Positions 17,666 through 27,401 of a DNA stretch of 64,000 nucleotides are shown in pieces. The translations under genes were made by a program, and so were the position numbers. Origin of the DNA: Persephonella sp. IF05-L8 (lineage in GTDB: Bacteria; Aquificota; Aquificia; Aquificales; Hydrogenothermaceae); the NCBI RefSeq assembly GCF_000703045.1, contig NZ_JNLJ01000001.1:1083501-1147500 (forward strand), read 5' to 3'. The notes beneath the pieces are model-generated. The model saw nothing but the letters and a program-made list of their open reading frames with translations, searched no databases and was not told the origin of the DNA. Positions within the stretch are counted from its first letter, which is position 1, and every line of letters starts with the position of its first letter.

Positions 17666-19258
17666 ATGGAAAGAAAAGGCAGTATCCTTGTAGTTGAAGA
17701 CTCAAAAACTATGAATAATATAATAAGCAAAAAATTAAATGACCTTGGATTTGCTGTCCATAATGCTTTTTCACTGAAAGAAGCCGATAGATATCTTAGC
17801 CATAATAAATATGACCTTATTATTTTAGACCTACATCTTCCTGATGGGGAAGGCTCTGATTTGATAATGGATATACGCTCAATAACAGACACAAAAATAA
17901 TTGTTCTTACTTCCCTGAAAGATGAGTATCTTAGAGATGAACTATTTAAATATGGAATTTTAGATTACATTGTAAAAGATAAAAATCTCCAATACTCCCT
18001 TGAAGAGATAATAAAAATTATCAAACATATTCAGGAGAAAGATAAAGACAGAGTTTTAATTATTGATGATTCCCGTTTTGTGTGTAAACAGGTCAAAAGA
18101 GTTTTAGAACCAAGAAACTACATAGTTGATACAGCCTTCACAGGTAAAGAAGGTCTTCAAAAACTTAAAGAAGAAAATTACAGTCTTATTGTCCTTGACA
18201 TGGAGCTTCCGGATATTCATGGAACAGAGCTTTTACAGTATATAAGGGAGGATGAAAAATTAATTAAACTTCCTGTTCTCGTTCTTTCAGGAACGGCAGA
18301 TGCGGAAACAGTTAGATATATACTGAAAAATGGTGCCAGTGATTATTTAAGAAAGCCATTTATTTTTGAGGAGTTTCTGCTTAGAGTTGATTTATGGGTT
18401 GATTATTACAAGCAAAGTAAGGAATTAGACTATAAAACCCAGCAGTTAGAAGAACTAAACAAACATCTTGAAGAAAGGGTAAAAGAAGAAACCCAGAAAA
18501 ATCTTGAAAAAGATAGACTTCTTTTTGCCCAGTCCCGACTGGCTGAGATGGGAGAGATGATGAGTGCTATAGCACACCAGTGGAAACAGCCTTTAAACTC
18601 CTTGTCAGCATTGCTTAGCAGAACGTATATCAAATACCAGATGAATAATAATTCCATTGATAAAGAAGCTATGGATTACTGTTTTGAGAATGCAAACCTT
18701 CAGATACAGGATATGTCTGAAACAATTAACAATTTTATGAACTTTTTCAAACCAGATAAGAAAAAAGAGATATTTAATCTCTATGATAAAATTAGAAAAA
18801 CTATAAAATTGATAAAACCTCTGCTTACTTCACACAATATAGAATTAGAGATTGATATTGACAAATCCGTTTACATAGAAGGATATCCAAATGAGTTTGG
18901 CCAGATAATACTGAATATGCTGACCAATGCAAAGGATATCTTCTTAGAAAGAAATATAAAGGATAGAAAAATCAAGATATACTCCTCTCAGGATAAGTAT
19001 TCTGTTCGCATATTTGTGGAGGATACAGCAGGGGGAATTCCTGAGGATATAAAAGACAGAATATTTGAACCTTATTTCACTACCAGAAAAGCCCAGGGCA
19101 CAGGTCTTGGTCTTTATATTAGCAAACTCATCATAGAAAACTATATGAATGGACAACTGTCTGTAGAAAATACCAAAAACGGAGCTCGCTTTGAAATAAG
19201 ATTGCCAAGAATAGCCAACACTCTCAAAAGCCCAGAAGTAGCTTATCTAAGCAAATAA
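17666..19258 (+). CDS. Histidine kinase with two N-terminal receiver domains
   Basis: 530-residue cytoplasmic protein. Receiver 1 covers about residues 5-120 (VVEDSKTM, D in LIILDLHLP) and receiver 2 about 130-245 (IIDDSRFV, D in [10 protein letters not shown] in LRKPF). A coiled coil leads to the HisKA box [11 protein letters not shown] and an HATPase domain with NAKD, DTAGGIP and [10 protein letters not shown]. There is no membrane sensor, so input probably comes through phosphorylation of the receivers. It is co-transcribed with the EAL gene, suggesting one pathway. Its 3' end overlaps the convergent Nudix gene by 16 bp. Confidence 0.87.
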   Translation: MERKGSILVVEDSKTMNNIISKKLNDLGFAVHNAFSLKEADRYLSHNKYDLIILDLHLPDGEGSDLIMDIRSITDTKIIVLTSLKDEYLRDELFKYGILDYIVKDKNLQYSLEEIIKIIKHIQEKDKDRVLIIDDSRFVCKQVKRVLEPRNYIVDTAFTGKEGLQKLKEENYSLIVLDMELPDIHGTELLQYIREDEKLIKLPVLVLSGTADAETVRYILKNGASDYLRKPFIFEEFLLRVDLWVDYYKQSKELDYKTQQLEELNKHLEERVKEETQKNLEKDRLLFAQSRLAEMGEMMSAIAHQWKQPLNSLSALLSRTYIKYQMNNNSIDKEAMDYCFENANLQIQDMSETINNFMNFFKPDKKKEIFNLYDKIRKTIKLIKPLLTSHNIELEIDIDKSVYIEGYPNEFGQIILNMLTNAKDIFLERNIKDRKIKIYSSQDKYSVRIFVEDTAGGIPEDIKDRIFEPYFTTRKAQGTGLGLYISKLIIENYMNGQLSVENTKNGARFEIRLPRIANTLKSPEVAYLSK

Positions 19259-19653
19259 TCCTTCAGGATTTTTGCGTGGTCAAAGACCAACTTGTCAAAG
19301 GGGATTTCTTCCAGTTTGAAAACCTTTACCTCTTTGGCATCACTGCTGGCTTTAGGCTGGCCGTAAGCTTTGCATACAAAAGTGATTGATACAGCGTGAA
19401 ATCTTGGGTCTCTCTTAGGGTCAGAATAAACACCAAGCAGTCTGATAATCTCCACATCAAGACTGGTTTCCTCTTTCATTTCCCTGACCAAAGCCTGTTC
19501 TACCGTTTCCCCTATATCAACAAAACCACCGGGAATAGCAAGTCCCAGAGGGGGATTTTTTCTTTCTATCAGCACTATCCCTTTAAAATTATCATTCTCA
19601 TCAAAAAGCTGGATTATTCCATCAACTGCAATAAATGGTGTCTGTATAGCCAT
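19243..19653 (-). CDS. Nudix hydrolase
   Basis: 136-residue protein with a complete Nudix box from GFVDIGE through REMKEETSL (GX5EX7REUXEEXGU with T-S for the last pair). This family hydrolyses nucleoside diphosphate derivatives, and the size and sequence resemble ADP-ribose pyrophosphatases. It begins directly after the STAS gene and overlaps the convergent kinase gene at its end. The substrate is inferred only. Confidence 0.8.
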   Translation of the reverse strand: MAIQTPFIAVDGIIQLFDENDNFKGIVLIERKNPPLGLAIPGGFVDIGETVEQALVREMKEETSLDVEIIRLLGVYSDPKRDPRFHAVSITFVCKAYGQPKASSDAKEVKVFKLEEIPFDKLVFDHAKILKDYLLR

Positions 19654-19950
19654 TTATCTATCTTCCCTCACAATTGAGATATTTTTAAACTCATCTTTTA
19701 GTTCAAGTATATCCAGTATTTTATCAAGTATTTCAGGTGGATTAATCAGTGTAATATCAATGCCATCTTTCAATAAAGTATACATAAACTTTACAGCCTC
19801 ACTATCCACTAATTTTGAATATGTAAGGTCAATCACAACTTTATCAATATTTTCTAAATTTAGCAGACCTTCTATCTTTTTAACCGCTGGATAATTAAAA
19901 TCCTCGTTGAACTTTATAATAAGCTGATTTTCTTTTTTTGTATATTCCAT
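19654..19950 (-). CDS. STAS-domain protein (anti-sigma-factor antagonist-like)
   Basis: 98-residue single STAS-like domain. The pattern is ENIDKVVIDLTYSKLVDSEA, with serine at the position phosphorylated in SpoIIAA/RsbV proteins, then a helix and ITLINPPEILDKILDILEL. It lies with no gap behind the gene for an RsbW-like ATPase fused to an acetyltransferase, its likely partner. Regulation by phosphorylation is an inference. Confidence 0.7.
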   Translation of the reverse strand: MEYTKKENQLIIKFNEDFNYPAVKKIEGLLNLENIDKVVIDLTYSKLVDSEAVKFMYTLLKDGIDITLINPPEILDKILDILELKDEFKNISIVREDR

Positions 19951-21396
19951 TTAGATTACCTTCTTGTATTCTGAATAAACCTTTCTTTTTATTTTTTTAG
20001 CCATCGGAGAAAATACATTTATATACCTGAAATCAATCGGTTCTGTTATTTTTTGCATCCGGAGAAAATCCTGCTCCTTATGAAACAGTGGCATTAATCC
20101 TGCAAAGATATATCCGTTTTCCCTTAGTAATTTTACAGCCTTTTTTGTGTAAGGCTTGTGTAAAGGTAGGTCTATATATATGCCTTTTATCTCTTTTTCA
20201 ACAAGAGCTTTTTCTTTTTCTTTTATCCTGAACACAAAATCCTGTCCGTATTCGTCAACGATAATAACAGCATTTTGTAGTTTGTAGTTTATATTCAGTC
20301 TAAGTCTGGATTTCTCAGGAAGATTAATTTTATGTTTTAAAGGAAGATTTTCAACTTCTATTCCCAGATTTTGATAAATCTGCTTTAGTATCTTGCTGTA
20401 TTCCACAGGTAAATAAAGCTGAACTTTTTTCCTTTCAACAAGTGGCAGAAAATCTATAACAACAGAAATTCTTTGTTTTGCCTGTTTAAATCCTTTGTAT
20501 TCTGCATAAGGGAAAAATCCGAGAACCAGTGCCGTGGATTTAAAGCCATATTTTGCGTTTACCTTCTGGCTTATTGTGTGAACTGTTACTGCTTCTCCAA
20601 ACAGGCCTAAAAGACCTTTGCTTTTTGCCATATCAATCAGGGCTTTCATCATCATTTTCATTATTCCTTTTCCCCTGTGTTTTGGGGAAACAACAACCTC
20701 GCCAACCTCTCCGATATTCGAGCCTGTAGAACGGATTACTGCAAAATACCCAACGGCTTCACCTTTATCTGTTCTGACTATCACACCAAATTTTTTGCCT
20801 TCTCTAAGGGCTTTTACAATTCTGTCTGGGTAATACATATCTTCTTTTGGATAGGTATATCCATAGGAGCGGTATATCAATCTGGCTATGTCCTCGGCAT
20901 CATTTTCTGTAACAGGGGCTATCTGGTAGCTTACGGCTTTTTCCGGTTCTTTATGAAGAACTTCTCTGGTAAATAGCTGGGTTATATGTTTGTGTTTTAT
21001 ATTTTTGACTATTCGGAACTCTTTCCCTGCTCTACCTTTATAGATATAAACAAAATGGTCAACAAGGGATTTTATTAGCTTAAATCCAGCACCTTCAAAG
21101 TTGTTTTCTTTTTTTACTTTTTCAACAGAGTATTTATGTCTTTCAGGGTCAAATGGTTCTCCAAGCTCCTGCAGGATAATTTCAAGTTCAGACAGATTAC
21201 TTTTGAAAAAAATATCAAAGGTGGCTTCTTCTTCAAAAGCAAATAAAACCACATCAGTGATTAATTCATCCACTGCCGTAGCCAGCTCAACTGCTTCCTG
21301 CTCTTCAAGACCAGAGTTCAAAGCCCATCTATAAGTAAAATCAACAACAGGCTGGATGATTTTAATTTTGTTTGGCAGTTTCATTTGAGTGTCCAT
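19951..21396 (-). CDS. RsbW-like ATPase fused to GNAT acetyltransferase
   Basis: 481-residue protein. Residues 1-130 resemble the anti-sigma-factor serine kinase/HATPase fold (AVELATAVDELITDVVLFAF, then GEPFDP, then GAGFKLIKSLVDHF in place of the usual GLGL). Residues about 155-310 are a GNAT domain with EVGEVVVSPKHRGKGIMKMM. The C-terminal 170 residues include a further GNAT-like half ending in ENGYIFAGLMPLF. An ATP-binding switch domain joined to an acyltransferase and encoded beside a STAS gene suggests regulated acetylation of a protein or small molecule. The acceptor is unknown. Confidence 0.7.
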   Translation of the reverse strand: MDTQMKLPNKIKIIQPVVDFTYRWALNSGLEEQEAVELATAVDELITDVVLFAFEEEATFDIFFKSNLSELEIILQELGEPFDPERHKYSVEKVKKENNFEGAGFKLIKSLVDHFVYIYKGRAGKEFRIVKNIKHKHITQLFTREVLHKEPEKAVSYQIAPVTENDAEDIARLIYRSYGYTYPKEDMYYPDRIVKALREGKKFGVIVRTDKGEAVGYFAVIRSTGSNIGEVGEVVVSPKHRGKGIMKMMMKALIDMAKSKGLLGLFGEAVTVHTISQKVNAKYGFKSTALVLGFFPYAEYKGFKQAKQRISVVIDFLPLVERKKVQLYLPVEYSKILKQIYQNLGIEVENLPLKHKINLPEKSRLRLNINYKLQNAVIIVDEYGQDFVFRIKEKEKALVEKEIKGIYIDLPLHKPYTKKAVKLLRENGYIFAGLMPLFHKEQDFLRMQKITEPIDFRYINVFSPMAKKIKRKVYSEYKKVI

Positions 21397-21405
21397 TTTA
21401 TTCTC

Positions 21406-22395
21406 CTAAACTACTTTATATCTGCCAGTATCCCCTTGAGTAATAAAGTTTTTTATTGCCTCAACTGTGCAGTTTTTTATTCTGTCAATGGCAGTTTTCG
21501 TGTAATATGCAATATGAGGTGTAATGATTACATTGTCTAAGCTGTTTAGCTTTAGAATTTTCAAATTTTTAGGGCTTCCTTTTCCTTCTTCATATTTTTC
21601 AAGTATTAAAATATCCTCTTCCTCAAAAACATCCAGTCCAGCTGCGGAGATTTTTCCTTCTATTACTGCCTGATAAAGATGGTCGGTATTTACTACTTTT
21701 CCTCTGGAGGTGTTTATTAGGATTACTCCATCTTTCATTTTGTTTATTGTTTCAGAATTTATTAAGTGATAGGTCTGAGGCGTATATGGAACGTGCAATG
21801 AGATGATATCACTGTTTTTAAACAACTCTTCAAGGGAAACATATTTAACCCCTAAATCTTTAAGCTGGGGATTTTCTTTTATATCATAAGCAAAAATCTC
21901 CTTAAAAAATACCTGTGCTATTTTTGCAACTTCTGCTCCTATTCTGCCTGTTCCAATGATACCTATACTTTTCTCAAACAAATCTTCTGCCAGTATATCT
22001 AATTCTTGCTTATAGTTGATATGAGAGGTTCTGTTATTTATCTTTTTTAATTTTCTGATTAAAGATAGTATCAGGGCAAAAGTATGTTCAGCTATTGACT
22101 TTGGCGAATAGGCAGGCATGTGTGCTACTTGAATACCATTTTTACGGCAATATTCAAGGTCTATATGGTCAACTCCTGCAGAGCGGGTAACAATCAGTTT
22201 GAGATTTTTTAATTGAGACAGGATTTTTTCGTCTAACTTATCAAAAACAAAAACTGAGAGGATATCTACATTTTTAATCTGGTTCAAAGGTATTTTGTCA
22301 ATGGTCTGGTTATAAATAATGGGTTTATAAGCAGACAGTTCCTTTCTGAAATATTCCTCTTCTTCAGGTTTTGCACTGGTGAAAACTATATTCAT
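21406..22395 (-). CDS. D-isomer-specific 2-hydroxyacid dehydrogenase (D-lactate dehydrogenase-like)
   Basis: 329-residue NAD-dependent dehydrogenase. The nucleotide-binding motif is GIIGTGRIGAEVAK. The catalytic arginine lies in VTRSAGVDHI or INTSRGKVV, the glutamate in DVFEEED and the histidine in ITPHIAYYT. Sequence and length favour the D-lactate dehydrogenase (LdhA) branch over phosphoglycerate dehydrogenase, since no ACT domain is present. The start has GGAGG just upstream. It ends 9 bp before the ATPase-GNAT gene. Confidence 0.82.
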   Translation of the reverse strand: MNIVFTSAKPEEEEYFRKELSAYKPIIYNQTIDKIPLNQIKNVDILSVFVFDKLDEKILSQLKNLKLIVTRSAGVDHIDLEYCRKNGIQVAHMPAYSPKSIAEHTFALILSLIRKLKKINNRTSHINYKQELDILAEDLFEKSIGIIGTGRIGAEVAKIAQVFFKEIFAYDIKENPQLKDLGVKYVSLEELFKNSDIISLHVPYTPQTYHLINSETINKMKDGVILINTSRGKVVNTDHLYQAVIEGKISAAGLDVFEEEDILILEKYEEGKGSPKNLKILKLNSLDNVIITPHIAYYTKTAIDRIKNCTVEAIKNFITQGDTGRYKVV

Positions 22396-22508
22396 GGCAG
22401 ACCTCCTGTTTGAAAGATTTACATTAATTAAAAGTAAAACCTATGCCGAATAAATACAAATAGCAAAATTAGAAATAGCATTATAAATAAAAGAGGGAGG
22501 TGTAAAAC

Positions 22509-23321
22509 ATGGTGTCAGATGTGTGGGGAGTTATTCAAACCTATCTTGCTGCCTACGGTCTAAAGGTTATAGCAGCAATTATTATTTTCATCGTAGGTAG
22601 AATTGTAGCAGGATGGCTTACTACTCTTGTAAGAAAACTAATGGAAAGAGCCAGCTGGGATGTTACCTTATCAAAATTTTTAGGAGATGTAACCTATGGT
22701 ATTCTCCTTGTTATCGTTATTATTCTGTCTTTAGGTGCTCTTGGTGTTGATACATCAACATTTGTTGCCATTCTTGGTGCTGCCACATTAGCTATTGGTT
22801 TTGCCCTTAAAGACCAGCTTTCAAACTTTGGGGCAGGTTTTCTTTTATTATTGTTTAGACCATTTGAAGTGGGACATTTCATTGAGGCTGCTGGAACTTC
22901 GGGAGTTGTTGAGGAAATAGGTATGTTCACAACAAAACTTAGAACAGGGGACAATAAACTGGTTTATGTAGCTAACTCTAATGTTATAGGTGGAAATATA
23001 GTTAACTATTCTGCAAAAGACACACGAAGAATTGACCTTACAATAGGTGTTAGCTATGAGGATGACCTGCAAAAAGTAAAAGAGGAGATATGGAACATTC
23101 TTAATAGCGATGAAAGAATTCTCAAAGACCCTGCTCCTACCGTAGCTGTTGCAGAGCTTGCAGATAGCAGTGTTAATTTTGTTGTAAGACCATGGGTTAA
23201 ATCAGGTGATTACTGGCCTGTTTACTTTGACCTGCTGGAAAAGATTAAAACCAGATTTGATGAAGTTGGTATCTCAATACCATATCCTCAGATGGATGTT
23301 CATCTGAAAAAAGAGGATTAA
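22509..23321 (+). CDS. Small-conductance mechanosensitive channel (MscS family)
   Basis: 270-residue membrane protein with three N-terminal helices and the pore helix pattern ILGAATLAIGFALKDQLSNF, followed by the MscS beta domain (GHFIEAAGTSGVVEEIGMFT) and an alpha/beta C-terminal domain. It releases solutes on hypo-osmotic shock. GGGAGGT precedes the ATG, and a strong terminator follows 7 bp after the stop, so it is probably a single-gene transcript. Confidence 0.92.
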   Translation: MVSDVWGVIQTYLAAYGLKVIAAIIIFIVGRIVAGWLTTLVRKLMERASWDVTLSKFLGDVTYGILLVIVIILSLGALGVDTSTFVAILGAATLAIGFALKDQLSNFGAGFLLLLFRPFEVGHFIEAAGTSGVVEEIGMFTTKLRTGDNKLVYVANSNVIGGNIVNYSAKDTRRIDLTIGVSYEDDLQKVKEEIWNILNSDERILKDPAPTVAVAELADSSVNFVVRPWVKSGDYWPVYFDLLEKIKTRFDEVGISIPYPQMDVHLKKED

Positions 23322-23327
23322 CAGAAG

Positions 23328-23351
23328 GCCGCCCTTAAGGGCGGCTTTTTT
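23328..23351. terminator. Rho-independent terminator, mscS end
   Basis: A perfect 9-bp palindrome GCCGCCCTT/AAGGGCGGC is followed by six T residues on the plus strand. It ends mscS. The stop of the convergent glycosyltransferase gene lies in the T-run, so it may work for that gene too. Confidence 0.9.
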
Positions 23352-24918
23352 ATTTTTTATTTGATACTAAAGCTGATACCTTGTTCTCAAATAAATCTTT
23401 CACAATTTTCAGGACAAAAGCGTTCTTCATCCCTGAAAAATCCTTTAAATATCTTTTTCTTGTAAGTATATAAACCCTTTCAGAACTATCTAAAAATAGA
23501 GAAATTTCATTTTTCTTTAAAGGTTTTATATGTTTTCGCAGGTAAAATACAAAAGCAGGATTAAAATTACGGTAGTATCTTACAGGTTTATCCTTTTCTA
23601 TCAAAGGTATCATCTGCATAACAGGATTTCTTTTATCAACTGGCGGAAATGCTTTGTAAAAAAATATAAAACTCATAAATATTGAAAATACAGACAGGGA
23701 TAGCACTGATAAAACCAAATTTCTTTTTAAAGCAAAAATAAATGCAAAGATACCGCCGACAGTCAAGATAATAAACCAGAGTGATAAATAAGAAAGGTCT
23801 TTTATGGCAGGCTCATTTTTTATTCCAAAATAAAGACCTATAACAATGGCTATGCTCAGGAGAATATATATCACGATACTTGCCAGGATTGATTTTAATT
23901 TTGATAAATGAATTTGTGTAAGATAATAACCCAGAATTATTGCAAGTGGAGGGTACGCAGGCACTGTATAATTAGGAAGTTTTGTTTTGGAAATGGCAAA
24001 AAATCCCACATATACAGCTGCAAAAATTAGTGAAAATAGCAGAATATCTTTACTTTTGTCTTTCCATACCCTTTTCAAAGCCTGAATAATAAAAATAGAA
24101 AAAGGCAGCAGTCCAAGAAAAACAAATAAAAATGTGACTAAAAATATTCCCCCGTGCCCTTCCATAGGGGCAGAAAATCTATGGATATTATGCTTAAAGA
24201 TAAAATCATAAACCCATTTTCCATCGGTTTTTATATAGACAGCAACATACCACGGCAAAGATACAGCAAGGGTTATTAAAAATCCTTTTATAGGTCTTAA
24301 AAATTTTATTGAGCCTAAATTTAAATTTCTAATTAAAAACAGATAAATAAGAATTATTGCAGAAGGCAAAACAATTGCAACCGGTCCTTTTGTTAAAACC
24401 CCTAATCCCATAAAGATATAAAACAGGTATATGAAAATACTCTTTTTTTCCTTAAAACCAACAAAAAATGAAAAAAGTGCAGCATTTATCCAGAAGATTA
24501 GGTATGGGTCAGGGACAGCCATATGAAACTGGACAGAAGTATGTAAGGAAGACACTAACACAATAAAAGTCATAAAGGCAACTTTTTCCCCTAAATATCT
24601 TCTGGCAAATAAAAATGTGATTAAAACGGTCAAAGCTCCGAAAACAGCAGAGAAAAATCTTGCTGAAAACTCATTAACTCCAAATAGTTTATAGGCAATC
24701 ATCATAAAGTAATAATGGACAGGTGGCTTATCTGTTCTGAGCTCATAATTAAAGGTGGGAACAATTAAATCTCCCCTTTCCAGCATCTCTCTGGCACATT
24801 CAGAGTTTTTGGCTTCATCCAGAGAATAAATAGAAAGACCGCCTATATTTGCAGAAAAAACAAGGATAGCTGCTATAAACACAAATATATATACAAACAG
24901 GTTTTTTCTTTCGTTCAA
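23350..24918 (-). CDS. ArnT/PMT-family glycosyltransferase
   Basis: 522-residue integral membrane protein with about 12 helices and the dolichol-phosphate-mannose-type (PMT_2/ArnT, GT83) signature in the first loop, SLDEAKNSECAREMLERGD, followed by DKPPVHYY. It transfers a sugar from an undecaprenyl carrier on the periplasmic face, probably to lipid A or another glycan. The start is a TTG with GAGG about 10 bases upstream. The gene is divergent from cbiM. Confidence 0.82.
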   Translation of the reverse strand: MNERKNLFVYIFVFIAAILVFSANIGGLSIYSLDEAKNSECAREMLERGDLIVPTFNYELRTDKPPVHYYFMMIAYKLFGVNEFSARFFSAVFGALTVLITFLFARRYLGEKVAFMTFIVLVSSLHTSVQFHMAVPDPYLIFWINAALFSFFVGFKEKKSIFIYLFYIFMGLGVLTKGPVAIVLPSAIILIYLFLIRNLNLGSIKFLRPIKGFLITLAVSLPWYVAVYIKTDGKWVYDFIFKHNIHRFSAPMEGHGGIFLVTFLFVFLGLLPFSIFIIQALKRVWKDKSKDILLFSLIFAAVYVGFFAISKTKLPNYTVPAYPPLAIILGYYLTQIHLSKLKSILASIVIYILLSIAIVIGLYFGIKNEPAIKDLSYLSLWFIILTVGGIFAFIFALKRNLVLSVLSLSVFSIFMSFIFFYKAFPPVDKRNPVMQMIPLIEKDKPVRYYRNFNPAFVFYLRKHIKPLKKNEISLFLDSSERVYILTRKRYLKDFSGMKNAFVLKIVKDLFENKVSALVSNKK

Positions 24919-25050
24919 AAAGAGTTAACCTCAGGATATTTATTTTTCTATTATTTTATCAGCTTTTCTGTGTGGCTTATATAAACAATAAATTATATGC
25001 TAAAATCTGAATGTTGTTTTTTATAATTAAAAGTAATAGTCAGCCTGCAG

Positions 25051-25079
25051 TTGACAAATGAATTTTCATTCATTATTTT
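25051..25079 (+). promoter_or_regulatory. cbiM promoter with operator in the spacer
   Basis: TTGACA (25051-25056) and TATTTT (25074-25079) are 17 bases apart. The spacer contains the palindrome ATGAAT-TTTC-ATTCAT (25058-25073), so a bound repressor would block polymerase. The same palindrome occurs before hypB. Half-sites of this kind are typical of TetR-family operators, and a tetR gene lies in the same block. Confidence 0.75.
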
Positions 25080-25110
25080 GGATAAAGGAATTAAAACAGT
25101 GAGGGTTTAG

Positions 25111-25779
25111 ATGCATATCCCTGACGGATACCTCTCTCCAATGACATATATACCTTCATACGTAGTGGCTGTGCCCCTTATGGCTTATGGAATAAAAAAA
25201 CTAAAGGGAGAGTTAAATGACCAGACCCTCCCTCTAATATCTTCATTAGCAGCAATGTCTTTTCTAATTATGATGATAAATATCCCTATTCCTGGGGGAA
25301 CAAGCGGACATGCCATTGGAGCTGCTGCTATCTCTATTTTGATTAATCCCTGGATTGCTTTCATATCTATAAGTCTTGTTTTACTGATACAGGCACTTAT
25401 TTTTGGGGATGGTGGGATAACAGCCTGGGCTGTTAACTCCCTTGCATTAGGATTTGTTGCTTCTTTTGTTGCTTATTACTCCTTTAAAGTTTTATCTAAA
25501 CTTAATGAAAATATAGCCCTATTTATCTCTGGGTGGCTTTCTATTGTGGCTGCTTCTTTTGTTGTTGCAGTTTTCCTTGGAATTCAGCCTGTTATAGCCC
25601 ATACCCCTGATGGAAAACCTTTATTCTTTCCTTTTGGACTGGAAATTACAATTCCAGCTCTTGTTGGTTCCCATATACTTTATTTTGGTGCTGTTGAAGG
25701 ATTATATACCTTACTTGTTGTTAAATTTATTGAGAAAATAAAAAATCCCTTTCTTAAAGGGAGTATAAAAGATGTATAA
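25111..25779 (+). CDS. cbiM: Nickel/cobalt ECF transporter substrate-binding component CbiM
   Basis: 222-residue membrane protein beginning MHIPDGYLSP, the signature N-terminus whose amino group and His2 bind the metal in CbiM/NikM. About six helices are visible, with GTSGHAIGAA and HTPDGKP loops typical of the family. Nickel is the likely substrate because hypB and a hydrogenase subunit follow. It overlaps cbiN by 8 bases. Confidence 0.92.
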   Translation: MHIPDGYLSPMTYIPSYVVAVPLMAYGIKKLKGELNDQTLPLISSLAAMSFLIMMINIPIPGGTSGHAIGAAAISILINPWIAFISISLVLLIQALIFGDGGITAWAVNSLALGFVASFVAYYSFKVLSKLNENIALFISGWLSIVAASFVVAVFLGIQPVIAHTPDGKPLFFPFGLEITIPALVGSHILYFGAVEGLYTLLVVKFIEKIKNPFLKGSIKDV

Positions 25780-26068
25780 AAAATTTCTTTTGCCTGTGGT
25801 TTTACTGCTGATAGCTGTTCCACTGGGATTACTTACAGATAAACCTGCATGGGGAGAGTGGGAACAAAGTTTTTATAAACAGGTTATCGGTTTTATACCT
25901 GAAGGAATGAAAAATGAAGGTTTAATCAAAGCTATAATTCCAGACTATTCTTTGGATGGTCTTCCTGAAGTTCTCGCTTATTATCTGTCAGCTATAGTTG
26001 GAATTTCAGTTATATTCTTATTTTTTTATATGCTAAAAGGATTTAACAGGTCTAAAGGTGAAGGATAA
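25772..26068 (+). CDS. cbiN: CbiN/PDGLE-type component of the nickel/cobalt ECF transporter
   Basis: 98-residue protein with one N-terminal and one C-terminal membrane helix. The extracytoplasmic loop ends YSLDGLPEVLAYYLSAIVG, matching the PDGLE/CbiN-like accessory component, with SLDGL in place of PDGLE. It is needed for activity of CbiMQO transporters. It overlaps cbiM upstream and the cbiQ gene downstream. Confidence 0.78.
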   Translation: MYKKFLLPVVLLLIAVPLGLLTDKPAWGEWEQSFYKQVIGFIPEGMKNEGLIKAIIPDYSLDGLPEVLAYYLSAIVGISVIFLFFYMLKGFNRSKGEG

Positions 26069-26609
26069 ACTATTTTTTGTCCTGTATTTGCTTGGCATAA
26101 TTGCTCTTACTTCTGTTCATAATCTATGGTTTTTCCTTGGTTTCTTGTTTGTTCTGTTTGTCATTTCAGGAAAGAGTATTGTTCATGCTTTGAAAAAAAC
26201 AATTCTATCTATAATTCTGTTTAACAGTATCGTTAGCATAAGCTATATTATTTACTCTATTTTTAAAAATCAGGAATGGTTTGAGTATATACTCCTTCTT
26301 AATTTAAGGGTTTTTACCATAACATTTATGACATTTCTTTTTATCAAGAGGGTAAATATCTTTAAAGCTTTATCCTTTTCAAAAACCCTTCAATTTTTGT
26401 TGGTTCTTTCTTACAGCCAGATTTTGACCTACAAAAAATCCTTTAATGAGTTTAAACTGGCACTAAAAAGCCGAACCATTCAGAAACCTGAAAGAAAAGA
26501 TATGTATAATTTTATCTCAAGGGTATTTTATTTCTTTTTGAATAAGTCTATGAATAACTCAAAAGAAATTTCACAGGCTATGAAATCAAGGGGATTTTTT
26601 ATAGATTGA
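26058..26609 (+). CDS. cbiQ: ECF transporter transmembrane component CbiQ
   Basis: 183-residue membrane protein with helices in the N-terminal half and the coupling-helix region near the C-terminus (FNEFKLALKSRT and NNSKEISQAMKSRGF). The latter matches the AxRSRG-type motif of EcfT/CbiQ that docks on the ATPase. It is shorter than the usual 220-260 residues. It overlaps cbiN by 11 bases and cbiO by 4. Confidence 0.85.
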   Translation: MKDKLFFVLYLLGIIALTSVHNLWFFLGFLFVLFVISGKSIVHALKKTILSIILFNSIVSISYIIYSIFKNQEWFEYILLLNLRVFTITFMTFLFIKRVNIFKALSFSKTLQFLLVLSYSQILTYKKSFNEFKLALKSRTIQKPERKDMYNFISRVFYFFLNKSMNNSKEISQAMKSRGFFID

Positions 26610-27382
26610 GTATGGTAAAAGTAGAAAATCTTTTTTTTAAATATGAAAACAAGGAAGTTTTAAAAGATATATCCTTTTCCATTAAAAAAGGTGAAAAAGT
26701 TGTTCTCCTTGGTATAAATGGAAGTGGAAAATCAACACTTTTAAAAATTTTAAATGGTCTGATTTTTGCCCAACAAGGAAAGTATTTTTATAAAAATACA
26801 CAAATAACCTCTAAACAGCTTAGGGACAAAAATTTTGTGAGGCAGTTTAGAAAAGAGGTTGTTCTCCTTTTTCAAAATCCTGACAGTATGCTTTTTAATC
26901 CTACTGTTTATGATGAGATTGCTTTTGGCCTTCGCCAGCTTAGCTTAGATAATATAGACGAAAAGGTCAAATACTGGGCTGATAAACTGGGGATTTACAA
27001 ATATTTAGACAGACCTCCTTTTGAGCTTTCCGGGGGAGAAAAACAAAAGGTCTGCCTTGCATCACTCCTTGCTTTAGAACCAGAAGTTTTACTGCTTGAT
27101 GAGCCTACAGCAAACCTTGACCCACGAAGTATAGGCTGGCTGGTTGATTTCCTGTATGAGCTTGATATTACAGTTGTTACCACAACCCACAACTTAAGCC
27201 TGTCTTTAGAGCTTGGGGAGAGGGGACTTGTTTTATCAGAAAATCATCAGCTTATATATGACGGTAATCTTGAGGAGTTTATTAAAGATATAGACAGGCT
27301 AAAAGAGGCCAACCTGATACATATCCACAAACACAGACACGGTAATGTTATCCATACCCACTACCACATCCATGACTTTTGA
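26606..27382 (+). CDS. cbiO: ECF transporter ATPase CbiO with histidine-rich tail
   Basis: 258-residue ABC ATPase: Walker A GINGSGKST, Q-loop LLFQNPDSMLF, signature LSGGEKQKV, Walker B VLLLDEPTANLDP and switch TTTHN. The last 20 or so residues are histidine-rich (HIHKHRHG, HTHYHIHDF), unusual for an ABC ATPase, and could hold or sense nickel at the cytoplasmic face. It ends about 50 bp before hypB, which has its own operator. Confidence 0.92.
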   Translation: MSMVKVENLFFKYENKEVLKDISFSIKKGEKVVLLGINGSGKSTLLKILNGLIFAQQGKYFYKNTQITSKQLRDKNFVRQFRKEVVLLFQNPDSMLFNPTVYDEIAFGLRQLSLDNIDEKVKYWADKLGIYKYLDRPPFELSGGEKQKVCLASLLALEPEVLLLDEPTANLDPRSIGWLVDFLYELDITVVTTTHNLSLSLELGERGLVLSENHQLIYDGNLEEFIKDIDRLKEANLIHIHKHRHGNVIHTHYHIHDF

Positions 27383-27401
27383 TTTAGGTTATACTATATT
27401 A

